A DNA stretch of 53,823 nt. Source: Desulfococcaceae bacterium HSG9. Its GTDB lineage: Bacteria > Desulfobacterota > Desulfobacteria > Desulfobacterales > JAUCGF01. Position 1 is the first letter of the stretch. Every line of letters starts with the position of its first letter. Of the stretch, positions 36,395 through 44,486 are shown one piece after another. The stretch is taken from NCBI GenBank assembly GCA_030378005.1, contig JAUCGF010000104.1, positions 1-53,823 on the forward strand, in the 5' to 3' direction. The position numbers and the translations under genes are program-made. The notes below the pieces were generated by a model. That model saw only the letters and a program-made list of their open reading frames with translations, searched no databases and was not told where the DNA came from.

Positions 36395-37360
36395 TCAACT
36401 GTTTTTAGTTGTATAAGCAAGAATCGTGCCGCACGGTATTGACTCTTTGTGTACGAATGAAACAATTTTTTTTAATACATACCCACTTCGATCAGGATAG
36501 GTAAAAATAACTCTATCCTTTATAAGCAAGCTAGTAATGTCATCATTTCTATTGCGCTGACTATCTATAAAATTGGTTGCAAGTACTTTTATCCCCTTAT
36601 TACCTTGGACTATTACGGCAAGAAATTGGGATTTTCCTAACGGTATTTCAATCATAAGCTTGTCTTCTTTTTGTTCTAATGACACACCCATAATATCTAA
36701 ATTTTCAAGTTCAGCTTGGACATATTTTGATATTGTTGAAGTTGGATCGTTGTCCTGAGAATTAGCAATATGCTGCTTTCCAACCGATTGCATTATTTGT
36801 GAATCATGTGAATAGGTTGAATATGGAGGTGGAGTACTCCCAATAGCCTGGATTTTTTGACGTATTGGACTTTTACCTTTCAAGGTGCGAAACTCAGCCT
36901 CAACCCAACCTTTTGTCTGGGCGTCGGGATAAAAATACGGCCTTAAAGTTATCTTTTCCTTTTCAAAAGTAACAATTATTTCCAAAGTTCTATGACGGTT
37001 ATGCCTACGGGCGTAATTTTGGGCTGCTTGTTCATCACCTTTACTTGGCTGTTTTAAGCCTAGCTTGTGATGAGAGTGCCAAGACCCAATATATTGAAGG
37101 GCGAAGTTGTCCATCAGATATTTTTGCCATTTAGTAGTAAAACCTACATCCTGTCTAAATTCGGCCATCTTTCGCAAAGCATTTGGGCCAGGTCTTGTTG
37201 CCCACCAGATTACAGGCATATCGCCGTGAGAAAATGTACCAAATAAATCCCCACCTGTCTCAATATTCGGATGCTGCTGTACTTCGGCTAAAATGGAAGA
37301 ATGTTCCGATTCGTAAATATATACTAAAGCATCAACATTTTTCTTTTTAAAAAACTTCAT
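36395..37360 (-). CDS. JAB/JAMM metallopeptidase of ubiquitin-like system
   Basis: A 321-residue protein with an N-terminal JAMM domain: Glu34 in IETGGDLFG, zinc ligands in GSWHSHHKLGLKQPSKGD (His95, His97, Asp109) and Ser106. The motif spacing is one residue longer than the textbook form. From about residue 200 a second domain of about 120 residues is unassigned. JAMM peptidases in these operons trim modifier precursors or remove conjugates. The ATG has AAAGGAAA. It follows the UEV-like gene after 59 nt. Confidence 0.82.
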   Translation of the reverse strand: MKFFKKKNVDALVYIYESEHSSILAEVQQHPNIETGGDLFGTFSHGDMPVIWWATRPGPNALRKMAEFRQDVGFTTKWQKYLMDNFALQYIGSWHSHHKLGLKQPSKGDEQAAQNYARRHNRHRTLEIIVTFEKEKITLRPYFYPDAQTKGWVEAEFRTLKGKSPIRQKIQAIGSTPPPYSTYSHDSQIMQSVGKQHIANSQDNDPTSTISKYVQAELENLDIMGVSLEQKEDKLMIEIPLGKSQFLAVIVQGNKGIKVLATNFIDSQRNRNDDITSLLIKDRVIFTYPDRSGYVLKKIVSFVHKESIPCGTILAYTTKNS

Positions 37361-37419
37361 AATCGGTTTCCTTTTATTTAGTAAGTAAAGAATAATTCCA
37401 AGTAATTATCCAAATTGAA

Positions 37420-37947
37420 TCAATCATTACCTGTACTTAAAGATTGAACAATTTCACCCAAAGTAAAATAAGGCTCCCACACCCCTGCCTCAAAATCAAT
37501 TCGATCAATCGTATTATTCGTTTTAATAAAAATTTGTGGTTCAACCTGAGGATACTGATTTGAGATCCAAAAAACTATTACAGTTTCCGGATTCATTGGT
37601 AAGGTCAAGCCATATCCGTCACCTACGGGTTCAAAAATCACAACATAATCCATATTTGATAAAACTTCAGCCTCAAACTCAAGGCGCTCAAGAAAATCAT
37701 TACCTAAATCAATGGGGGATAATTTACTTGCTTGGCTCTCAGTTTTTATCTTCTCAAGCAATAGTTCCTTCTCAAACCTAAATTTTTCAAGAAAAATTTC
37801 ATGATTATGTTGTGCCTCTTGTAAAATTCTTGCCTGTTCTTGATCAAGGTTTTTGTTTTTAGAGCCTTTCCAAGCTTTCCAAGCTTCTATAACTGTACTC
37901 GCAAAATTTGTAAAACTGGATATTATAAATGTACCAGATAGAGACAT
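37420..37947 (-). CDS. Coiled-coil protein with UEV/RWD-like C-terminus
   Basis: A 175-residue protein. The N-terminus is hydrophobic (SLSGTFIISSFTNFASTVIE), then a charged coiled coil (about residues 35-85). The last 75 residues (YVVIFEPVGDGYGLTLPMNP, NQYPQVEPQIFIK, VWEPYFTLGEIVQSL) look like an E2/RWD fold without a Cys at the active position. I infer a catalytically inactive E2 variant tethered to the membrane, possibly scaffolding the active E2. It is the first gene of the set. No clear beta-grasp modifier is seen in the operon. Confidence 0.5.
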   Translation of the reverse strand: MSLSGTFIISSFTNFASTVIEAWKAWKGSKNKNLDQEQARILQEAQHNHEIFLEKFRFEKELLLEKIKTESQASKLSPIDLGNDFLERLEFEAEVLSNMDYVVIFEPVGDGYGLTLPMNPETVIVFWISNQYPQVEPQIFIKTNNTIDRIDFEAGVWEPYFTLGEIVQSLSTGND

Positions 37948-38773
37948 ATAGTTAATCCTCTCGATGTCATATTTTTGCCAAGTAAAGTAAGTACCCGAGC
38001 AGGTTAGGCACCGCCCCTACGCTGGCAGAACAGCATCTGCGATGGAGGAGTTATGATCCCCCACAATAACCTGTCTTCACACCGTTTGGTCCAAGCCTGT
38101 CAGCATCATTTGGCTTGTTCTCGTGACGACGCTTTAGCGATTCATTTAGAAGGTAGCATATTTTTCCCTAATGTTTTACTCAACTTAATTATTTTTGTTT
38201 CCATCTTTACCCTATTTGCTATTTTGCTTCAATTTTAATTATTTATGCGGCCAGTTAGGCTGGGCAAAATCATAATTCAATTGTGTTTTATTGTCAATGG
38301 TTCGACAATTTTTCAAATATAATTTATAACAATCTGAAATTATAAGATTTGTATTTTTTACTAAACTATCAGCAACTAATACTACGGTAACCTTCCAAGG
38401 TTAAAATGGCCTGATTTTCAGGGGTATTTCGTGTCTGACAGCTATTAATTGCAACTCAGGGTGTGACCTGACTTGCAATTAATATATATACAGACCGGTC
38501 GTGCTTAACTGCAGTGATTTAAACTGACATGCTTGTTTTTAACTTATTGATATTTAATATGTTGACGCACTTTAAGTTCAATTTGAACTGTGTCATAATC
38601 ACTGGTGATTCAAGCTTATAAAAATTACCGAACCTTTGATTGTCAAACAAACCGAATAACTTGCTGGTGCTATTAAAAAAACCGCACCTTGCCTGCCCTT
38701 TTCAGGTAGCATCGCTTGGTTGCTGTTTTAAGGTATCCCACGCTATGTTGGCACCCAAGAAAAATCACAATTA
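37948..38773. other. Intergenic region with hairpins, no supported gene
   Basis: A 61-codon plus frame at 38053 has no family pattern. The stretch holds a near-perfect hairpin ATTAATTGCAA...TTGCAATTAAT with inner CAGG/CCTG (about 38445-38484). A short palindrome AGTTCAATTTGAACT (about 38571-38585) is also visible. The strong hairpin lacks a T run, so I do not call a terminator. Confidence 0.5.
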
Positions 38774-39655
38774 TCAATCTCTCCCATACCCCTGAAAAAC
38801 CTCGCGAACATGCCAATCCCTGAAAACCGAATCCGGCAGATACGTCGCCCTTTGTGGATTGTTGATTTTTTGCCTGTGAAAGCGCATCAGCCAATCATCA
38901 AATCCTTGTGAGCCATGCGCCCTGTCAGACACGATAACATCCTGATTTTCGGAAATGGTCAAAGCCCCGCGATCGAATAATTTGTGATGCATTGTGCATA
39001 AAGCGAGACCATTGGCTTCGATATCCGGGCCTCCGGCATTATGCCATTTGATATGCGCGGCTTCCAAAGCAATCGGCGTATAATCAAGACGCACATCAAA
39101 GCCGCAGATTGCGCACCTGTATTCATACGCGCGTAAAATTTTATCTCTGAATTTCGGGTCTCTTGTTTTTACGCCTTCTTTTCGATCAAGCTGAATTCCG
39201 GCAGATTGAAGAATATCGTCGTGGATTGAGGGAGGGAAATTGGCCTCAAGAAGATTCTGCACAATATCCTTGAATAACCGGTCATCTGTTTTAATCGTAT
39301 TATAAATCTCTTCAGTGAAGCCGCCGGTCGCATTTCGTTGAATAAGTTCTGTTTTTTTGACATCGCCGCTTTTATTGATGGAAATACCGTGCGTATGGGT
39401 TACTTCCCATACGCCGTCATTTTGCAATCTCCAAAAAGGAAATTCCGGGCGATAACTTTTCCGAAACGGTCCGAAATCCCTTAACAATCTTGTTACATCA
39501 TCATTGATTGTCTTATAGGATATCAATCTGTCATTTCTTTTTTTCAAGCGACCCAGAGCATATAATATCATAAGGGGCTTATGCGGTGCACGTTGCCCGC
39601 CCCTTTTCCAAACAGTAAGGTTCTGAAATTTTTCTTTGATTAATGCTTTATTCAT
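38774..39655 (-). CDS. Phosphorothioate-DNA-binding HNH endonuclease (SBD-HNH)
   Basis: A 293-residue protein. Residues 10-115 match the sulfur-binding domain of ScoMcrA-type enzymes as I remember it: NLTVWKRGGQRAPHKPLMIL, LLRDFGPFRKSYRPEFPFWR, NDGVWEV. The C-terminal half is an HNH nuclease: CAIC (181-184), LEAAHIKWH, ANGLALCTMHHKLFDRG. Such enzymes recognise phosphorothioated DNA and cut it (type IV restriction). It appears intact. The start is placed at the ATG at 39655; a GTG at 39700 overlaps the stop of the truncated SspD-type stub, so translation may be coupled. The SBD part is duplicated at 47709-48113. Confidence 0.85.
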   Translation of the reverse strand: MNKALIKEKFQNLTVWKRGGQRAPHKPLMILYALGRLKKRNDRLISYKTINDDVTRLLRDFGPFRKSYRPEFPFWRLQNDGVWEVTHTHGISINKSGDVKKTELIQRNATGGFTEEIYNTIKTDDRLFKDIVQNLLEANFPPSIHDDILQSAGIQLDRKEGVKTRDPKFRDKILRAYEYRCAICGFDVRLDYTPIALEAAHIKWHNAGGPDIEANGLALCTMHHKLFDRGALTISENQDVIVSDRAHGSQGFDDWLMRFHRQKINNPQRATYLPDSVFRDWHVREVFQGYGRD

Positions 39656-39690
39656 GTTTCGGTAAACGTTGTTTCGCCGTTTATTTGATT

Positions 39691-39834
39691 CTATCTCCAC
39701 AAATTATGACCGGTATCCAAAAACACATATTCAAGATTTGGTATTTTATCTTTCAAATACACAGCCAGAGCCGCACTGTCTTTTCCTCCGGACAGTGACA
39801 ATATATGCCGTCTATTATCGCTTTTTTTTATCAT
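39691..39834 (-). pseudogene. Stub of DndC/SspD-type PP-loop (PAPS reductase-like) gene
   Basis: 47 codons from ATG at 39834 to TAG at 39691. ILSLSGGKDSAALAVYLKD is the PP-loop ATP pyrophosphatase motif of PAPS reductase, DndC and SspD, followed by NLEYVFLDTG, the next conserved strand. A full enzyme needs several hundred more residues. The frame ends in the HNH gene start, so the rest was lost. The tail of the same stub is also found beside the SBD fragment at about 48110-48152. Confidence 0.72.
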
Positions 39835-39877
39835 GCAAGCACCTTTTCATAACCGAATTGCTAAACCTGAATGAGAA

Positions 39878-39979
39878 ACTAGTGTTCAGCCAAGATTAAG
39901 ATGACGGGTAATGAATGCTTGATTATATTCGATTCAGCTAATAAACAACCCGTCATTCAAACCTTGACTGAACACTAGT
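39878..39979. repeat. MITE (ACTAGTGTTCAG family)
   Basis: About 32-bp ends: ACTAGTGTTCAGCCAAGATT at 39878 and its complement ACTAGTGTTCAGTCAAGGTT ending at 39979, both running into a GACGGGT block. No coding capacity. Confidence 0.82.
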
Positions 39980-40051
39980 CAATTATGGCTAAAATTTTAT
40001 TCATCCAGTATAATATTACCCATGAATTTTGTAAAGCTTTGTTATCATAGT

Positions 40052-40154
40052 TAGGAGTTACGCAGTTGAAATGTAACCCATTGATTTTATTGAACGTGGA
40101 ATTTTGCTACATCTAATAAATTCAGATAGTTAAAATCCAACTGCGTAACTCCTA
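40052..40154. repeat. MITE (TAGGAGTTACGCAGTTG) with 6-bp target duplication
   Basis: Perfect 17-bp ends TAGGAGTTACGCAGTTG at 40052 and CAACTGCGTAACTCCTA ending at 40154. Both flanks carry CATAGT, a likely target-site duplication, which supports a transposition origin. Confidence 0.85.
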
Positions 40155-40221
40155 CATAGTTTCCGCTCTATCTATTTCGTCACTACGGGACTTGTTATAT
40201 TGGCAAGCCTCTTTTCCATAG

Positions 40222-40390
40222 TCAGTAGATGGAAAAAGTCTTTGGCAGCCTCGTTCCCACGCTTTGCGTGGGAACGCCTTGGTGACGATTCTCGTCCCGG
40301 TCAGTACACAGAACAGGACGCGAAGCGTCCGTGTCGCATTCCTACGCAAAGCGTGGGAACGAGAATGTGTGTGAACTTTCCATCTACTGA
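40222..40390. repeat. MITE-like element with nested palindromes
   Basis: The ends TCAGTAGATGGAAA and TTTCCATCTACTGA are a perfect 14-bp inverted repeat. Inside are CGTTCCCACGCTTTGCGTGG and a second GCGTGGGAACGAG block forming strong hairpins. A diverged GTCCC-type repeat (CACTACGGGACTTGTTATAT) lies just before it at 40182-40201. Confidence 0.75.
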
Positions 40391-40524
40391 TTATCAATTA
40401 AAATTATAAAAGGTGTTAGCGAAATGGATAAAGTAACATAAATATTATAAACTATATGCAGACATACGTGAATTGCATAAACTGAATTCCTGTGATATGA
40501 AGTATTAATCACTCTATGGGATAA
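40391..40524 (+). promoter_or_regulatory. Upstream region of three-gene operon
   Basis: This AT-rich stretch separates the MITE cluster from the plus-strand operon. The first ATG has only a weak GGGATAA ahead of it. I expect the operon promoter here or in the MITE end, but no clear -35/-10 pair is visible. Confidence 0.3.
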
Positions 40525-42396
40525 ATGAACAGATTAGGCCAAATAGTTCAATACCAGATGCAAACTATAATCAATCATATTTATCAAATAAGCCATTTGG
40601 CTTACAGAACAAATGATTTTCTGTTATTTGGAATAGATGAATATACCCTCCTGGTATATTTTGAGGGCAAGATTTCCCGAAAAACAGATATAGAGAATGA
40701 AGACCGTTATCAAGAGTTGGAGCTTACAGACCTAAAATCATTCAATCTTCAAAAAATAAAACGCATCTTAATTGCTTACGGACAAAACCTGTCAACCAGA
40801 AATATTGATGAGATTGGCCCTCAGCATTCTGTAAGTTACCGCTTGTTTTCATTCCTGCAAAAAATTATCGCTCTTGATAATAGCGAAGCATCCCAAGCGG
40901 CTTGTTTTGATGCAAGGGGGCAAAAAGCAAAACGATCCAATGCGGGGCCGGGAAAAAAATGCGGATTATATGACATTGTGATGCGGCATGAATTAACACT
41001 TAACGATGGCTATGATGATCCTGACAGTTCATGCGCAATTTATTGTGATATACCGCAAAATTATGTATTTGAAATTGATATTCAAAAAAAGTATTTTCAG
41101 GATTCACTCTTCATCAATCGCCTTGCAGATCAATTTTTAATTGATGATCATTCCGGTATTCCGTCAATTTATGAACACTATTATCGTAAGAAACCTGCTG
41201 TTGGGGATGCCAAAGAACTGAAAATACTGGGTACGGATACAAAAATCAGAAGGATAGGTTATTTAAAACTGTTAGCTGATTTTCTGAAAAAATATAAAAA
41301 CGTACCGAAAGCCGTTCTCAACAAAAAATTTGAGAGCTTCGCATCGCCATTTGAGAGTGAATTAAACCGATACAAGAATACGACAGGCGTTATCCGATCT
41401 GCAAAAACCGGTATATCTGCAAAGTCTTATATTAATCTGGCCCGAAAATCCGGGTTGATCCTTTATTTGAATGGCGTTTATTCAGCAGGAAAACAATTCA
41501 AGGTTTATATCCAGTTAAAAGAACAACTATCCGATGAAAAAACTTTTAATCTGTCCCTGTTTGACAAGCTATTCTTTGGGGAGCATTTGTTAAGGCATGA
41601 TTTTTTCTACCTCACCAGCCTGTTGGAATTGATTTTTATTTTTGGACCGGAGCCGACAAGCTATGACCAAATGAAAAGATGCTTTCATCCTTATATACTC
41701 AAAAAATTGGAAGAGATAAAAAAACAAAAATATGGATTTTACCAACTATCAAAACAAGAGGCGGATAGGATAAGAGCTAAATATCAAAAAATGAAAGAAA
41801 GCCCTCCTGACGGGTCAGATATTGTTGCGTATCAATTGACCAGAAAAGAGACAGGTGAAATAAACAAAATTTACCAAAGGATACAAGACTGGAAAAAGGC
41901 GCATGTATATCTTGAGCATATTTTAATGCCGAGATTAAACTGGCTGCTTGATTTGGATTTCATAAAACTTGATAAAAAGTTAAAGATAACATTAACATCT
42001 GAAGGGTTACGTTTTTTTCATCACATAAACGCCTGGCATGATATGATTTGCGAAAGGGTCGTTTCTCCGGATGCATTTCTTGATAGGTTTTCTTCCCAAT
42101 TGTTTAGTGATGTTTATCAGATGCCTAACAAGAGATTCGATTCTATACAGGATAAGACTGCTGCGAAAACGATAGGATATATCAACGAGAGTTTTGAACA
42201 CTTTCGGACATTGGCTCCGAACAGAGTGACCGCTTCCCAAGCGATTTATTATACAAAGTATAATCTCTACTTCAGAGATAAAACAGATGCTGAATATACC
42301 GATATTATGGAATTTTTACAAAGTTACAAGCATAAACGCTTTTTGACTAAAATTCAAAAAAGGCAAAAAGACGGATATATACAAAAAATCAGATAA
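40525..42396 (+). CDS. Large protein of unknown function, first gene of three-gene operon
   Basis: A 623-residue soluble protein, no signal peptide or membrane segments. I do not recognise it. The N-terminal 200 residues mix strands and helices (YRTNDFLLFGIDEYTLLVYF). The middle is helical with many Lys/Tyr. Near residue 475 LDFIKLDKKLKITLTSEGLR resembles a winged-helix tip. No nuclease or Walker motif is evident. The frame is intact with a low-GC, uniform composition shared with the next two genes, suggesting joint transfer. Its stop is 23 nt before the ATPase gene. In such trios the first protein is often a sensor or adaptor (inference). Confidence 0.7.
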   Translation: MNRLGQIVQYQMQTIINHIYQISHLAYRTNDFLLFGIDEYTLLVYFEGKISRKTDIENEDRYQELELTDLKSFNLQKIKRILIAYGQNLSTRNIDEIGPQHSVSYRLFSFLQKIIALDNSEASQAACFDARGQKAKRSNAGPGKKCGLYDIVMRHELTLNDGYDDPDSSCAIYCDIPQNYVFEIDIQKKYFQDSLFINRLADQFLIDDHSGIPSIYEHYYRKKPAVGDAKELKILGTDTKIRRIGYLKLLADFLKKYKNVPKAVLNKKFESFASPFESELNRYKNTTGVIRSAKTGISAKSYINLARKSGLILYLNGVYSAGKQFKVYIQLKEQLSDEKTFNLSLFDKLFFGEHLLRHDFFYLTSLLELIFIFGPEPTSYDQMKRCFHPYILKKLEEIKKQKYGFYQLSKQEADRIRAKYQKMKESPPDGSDIVAYQLTRKETGEINKIYQRIQDWKKAHVYLEHILMPRLNWLLDLDFIKLDKKLKITLTSEGLRFFHHINAWHDMICERVVSPDAFLDRFSSQLFSDVYQMPNKRFDSIQDKTAAKTIGYINESFEHFRTLAPNRVTASQAIYYTKYNLYFRDKTDAEYTDIMEFLQSYKHKRFLTKIQKRQKDGYIQKIR

Positions 42397-42419
42397 ATAA
42401 TATAATATGAGGGAATAAC

Positions 42420-43535
42420 ATGAGCTTTTTGAAGAAACAATTTAAACTGAGAGACAATCCGTTCAGGATGACGCCTGCTATCCGCGCCGATGAAATTGTG
42501 TGGGCCGGTTTTCCGGAATTAAAGGCGCGTTTCAAAAAGAGAATTAAACGCTCTATGAGGTTATCGAATTCCTGTTTAATTTTAAATTGGGGCGAATGGG
42601 GCAGCGGAAAAACACATGCCGCCAATTATTTTAATCTGGAGGAGGTGTTGCAAGAACTGTCGGGCGGCCTTGCCCCGCCTTATTCACTGAAAATCACTTT
42701 TCCTGTGACCAAAAAACCTGTTAATAATATGTTTACATTGATTATTGATCACATTGATATTCATTCACTTAGAGACGATTTCAGCGAACTTGCGGATGAG
42801 CTTGCGGAATTCATAAATTCATTTTCTTCAAGCACTTTTATTTCCAGTATTGTCAAAGCCTTTTTTGATAAAAAATTGGACGAATCATTGTTTAAGGAAT
42901 ATTTATATGGAACCATATCAAATCCTGATTTTAAAATAATTAAGAAATTTGGTATGTTAAGAAAAATAGAGGGTGATGATGACCGTATAAAAGTATTAGG
43001 CGGATTGTTTACATGCTTGTCCTATAAACAAAAGGTTTATTCAAATGTCGTTATCTGGCTTGATGAATTTGAAAACATTTCTTTATTAAACAATGTAAAT
43101 ATTGAAAATATTAACAACTTTATTCGGGAATTATTGGATAACACTCCGAATTATTTACTCGTATTTTTAAATTTCACACTCAAAGAATTGATTGATATCG
43201 GCGATTTAAGCCACTACCTTTCAGAAGCAGTTATTTCAAGAGTCAGGGATAGAATATATTTTGAGCAACCGAACATGAAAGAGCTTAAAGCATATCTGAA
43301 AGAATTGTTAAATAATGACTTATATAGAATTGGAAAACCGTTAAAAGGCAGACCGTATTTTCCATTCCCCGGGACAGCGATTGACACCGTTGTCAAAGAA
43401 TTAGGCGAGGTTTCTCTCAGACGCTACAATGAGGCATTCTCTATTTTACTTGAAATTGCAGAACTTGAGGAGATAAAAAAGATAACATCTCAATTCGTTT
43501 TAGATAATACAGAAGAAATTATCGGATGGAAATGA
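42420..43535 (+). CDS. P-loop AAA-type ATPase, second gene of three-gene operon
   Basis: A 371-residue ATPase. The N-terminus (FKLRDNPFRMTPAIRADEIV) is like ExeA/Orc-type ATPases. Walker A is GEWGSGKT (about residues 58-65), and Walker B is VVIWLDEFENI (about 210-220, Asp215/Glu216). ELLDNTPNYLLVFLNFT is a likely sensor strand, and EAVISRVRD a possible arginine finger. It probably switches or loads a partner. The start has GAGGG upstream. It ends in an ATGA overlap with the PIN-like gene, so the two products are probably made in fixed ratio. Confidence 0.8.
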   Translation: MSFLKKQFKLRDNPFRMTPAIRADEIVWAGFPELKARFKKRIKRSMRLSNSCLILNWGEWGSGKTHAANYFNLEEVLQELSGGLAPPYSLKITFPVTKKPVNNMFTLIIDHIDIHSLRDDFSELADELAEFINSFSSSTFISSIVKAFFDKKLDESLFKEYLYGTISNPDFKIIKKFGMLRKIEGDDDRIKVLGGLFTCLSYKQKVYSNVVIWLDEFENISLLNNVNIENINNFIRELLDNTPNYLLVFLNFTLKELIDIGDLSHYLSEAVISRVRDRIYFEQPNMKELKAYLKELLNNDLYRIGKPLKGRPYFPFPGTAIDTVVKELGEVSLRRYNEAFSILLEIAELEEIKKITSQFVLDNTEEIIGWK

Positions 43536-44461
43536 ACAAAAAACAAATTATTGTATTAGACGCCCACACGATTATTTATCTGATTAACAGCGGAATTATT
43601 TACGATGAAGATTTCGTTTTTCCCCTGCTAAAAAAGAATAATTTTAAAATAGTGTTGTCTGAAAAAGTTATGGAAGAGGCCAGGAGAAATGCAAAATACC
43701 TGATTAACCGGGAAAAAACACAAGAACAAAAAGATGGAAACTTTCGCAAGGATAAGTTTATCGAAAAAGAAAGCCTGATTGATAAAAAGATCGAAGCATA
43801 TAGAAGCTTTGTTATGCTTGATAGTATGATTAAACAAGAATTAGGAAACGATTTTTTTAAAAAAGTTACAAAACTTTCTGATTATAAAAAAAATAATGGG
43901 GAGTTTTATTCGGCAGCACTATCGCTTTATCTGAGCAGACGCCAAGCCCGCCAGCTTACATTTTATACGGACGATGCGCCGGCACAAAAAGCATTGTCTG
44001 TTTTTTTTCGCGATCAACAAATAGGTAAAATTGAGGACTCGGTTGATTTGCTTGTTTTGCTATTTTGGATTGACCCGGTTTTTAATGAAAATAAAATGAT
44101 AAACTATCTTACTGAATTAAGATCACAATTGAGAGTCGAGATAAGACTTTTAGAAAAAAGCGTCAAACACTACAAAAATCGGTATCCAAGAAGAAAGCAC
44201 AGCCAACTGTTTAAATTGTTGAGTGAAATGGAGCGTAGGCTGTCGGATTACGATTTGAAGCGTATTGAAGAGTTGATGCGGGAAATTTTTAAGCTCAGGA
44301 AAAAATATAGAGAACTTTGTGAGAATTTAGCCGCTTTCGACGATGCTTTTTCAAAAAGTTACCTTCTTGATAAAATCGAATACACCATTAAAAATATTAA
44401 AAAAGGTTTGATTTTCAAGGTAGATAGAAATAAGAGTTGTATTGGAACAATGAAGGCTTGA
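43532..44461 (+). CDS. PIN-like nuclease, third gene of three-gene operon
   Basis: A 309-residue protein. The N-terminal half fits a PIN fold: QIIVLDAHTIIYLINSG (Asp10), EKVMEEARRN (acidic pair near 48), GEFYSAALSLYLSRRQ and FYTDDAPAQKALSVFF (Asp near 147-148). The C-terminal half is a long Lys/Arg/Glu-rich coiled coil. PIN domains are metal-dependent RNases (or structure-specific nucleases), so this is the probable effector. It overlaps the ATPase gene stop and converges with the broken ATPase gene at 44487. Confidence 0.68.
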   Translation: MNKKQIIVLDAHTIIYLINSGIIYDEDFVFPLLKKNNFKIVLSEKVMEEARRNAKYLINREKTQEQKDGNFRKDKFIEKESLIDKKIEAYRSFVMLDSMIKQELGNDFFKKVTKLSDYKKNNGEFYSAALSLYLSRRQARQLTFYTDDAPAQKALSVFFRDQQIGKIEDSVDLLVLLFWIDPVFNENKMINYLTELRSQLRVEIRLLEKSVKHYKNRYPRRKHSQLFKLLSEMERRLSDYDLKRIEELMREIFKLRKKYRELCENLAAFDDAFSKSYLLDKIEYTIKNIKKGLIFKVDRNKSCIGTMKA

Positions 44462-44486
44462 AAAAATTTATCCTGTATATTCGGAA

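Noticed and set aside
38053..38238. 61-codon plus-strand frame as a gene or transposase remnant
   Set aside because: No family pattern and a weak start; it could be a remnant but I see nothing to support it.
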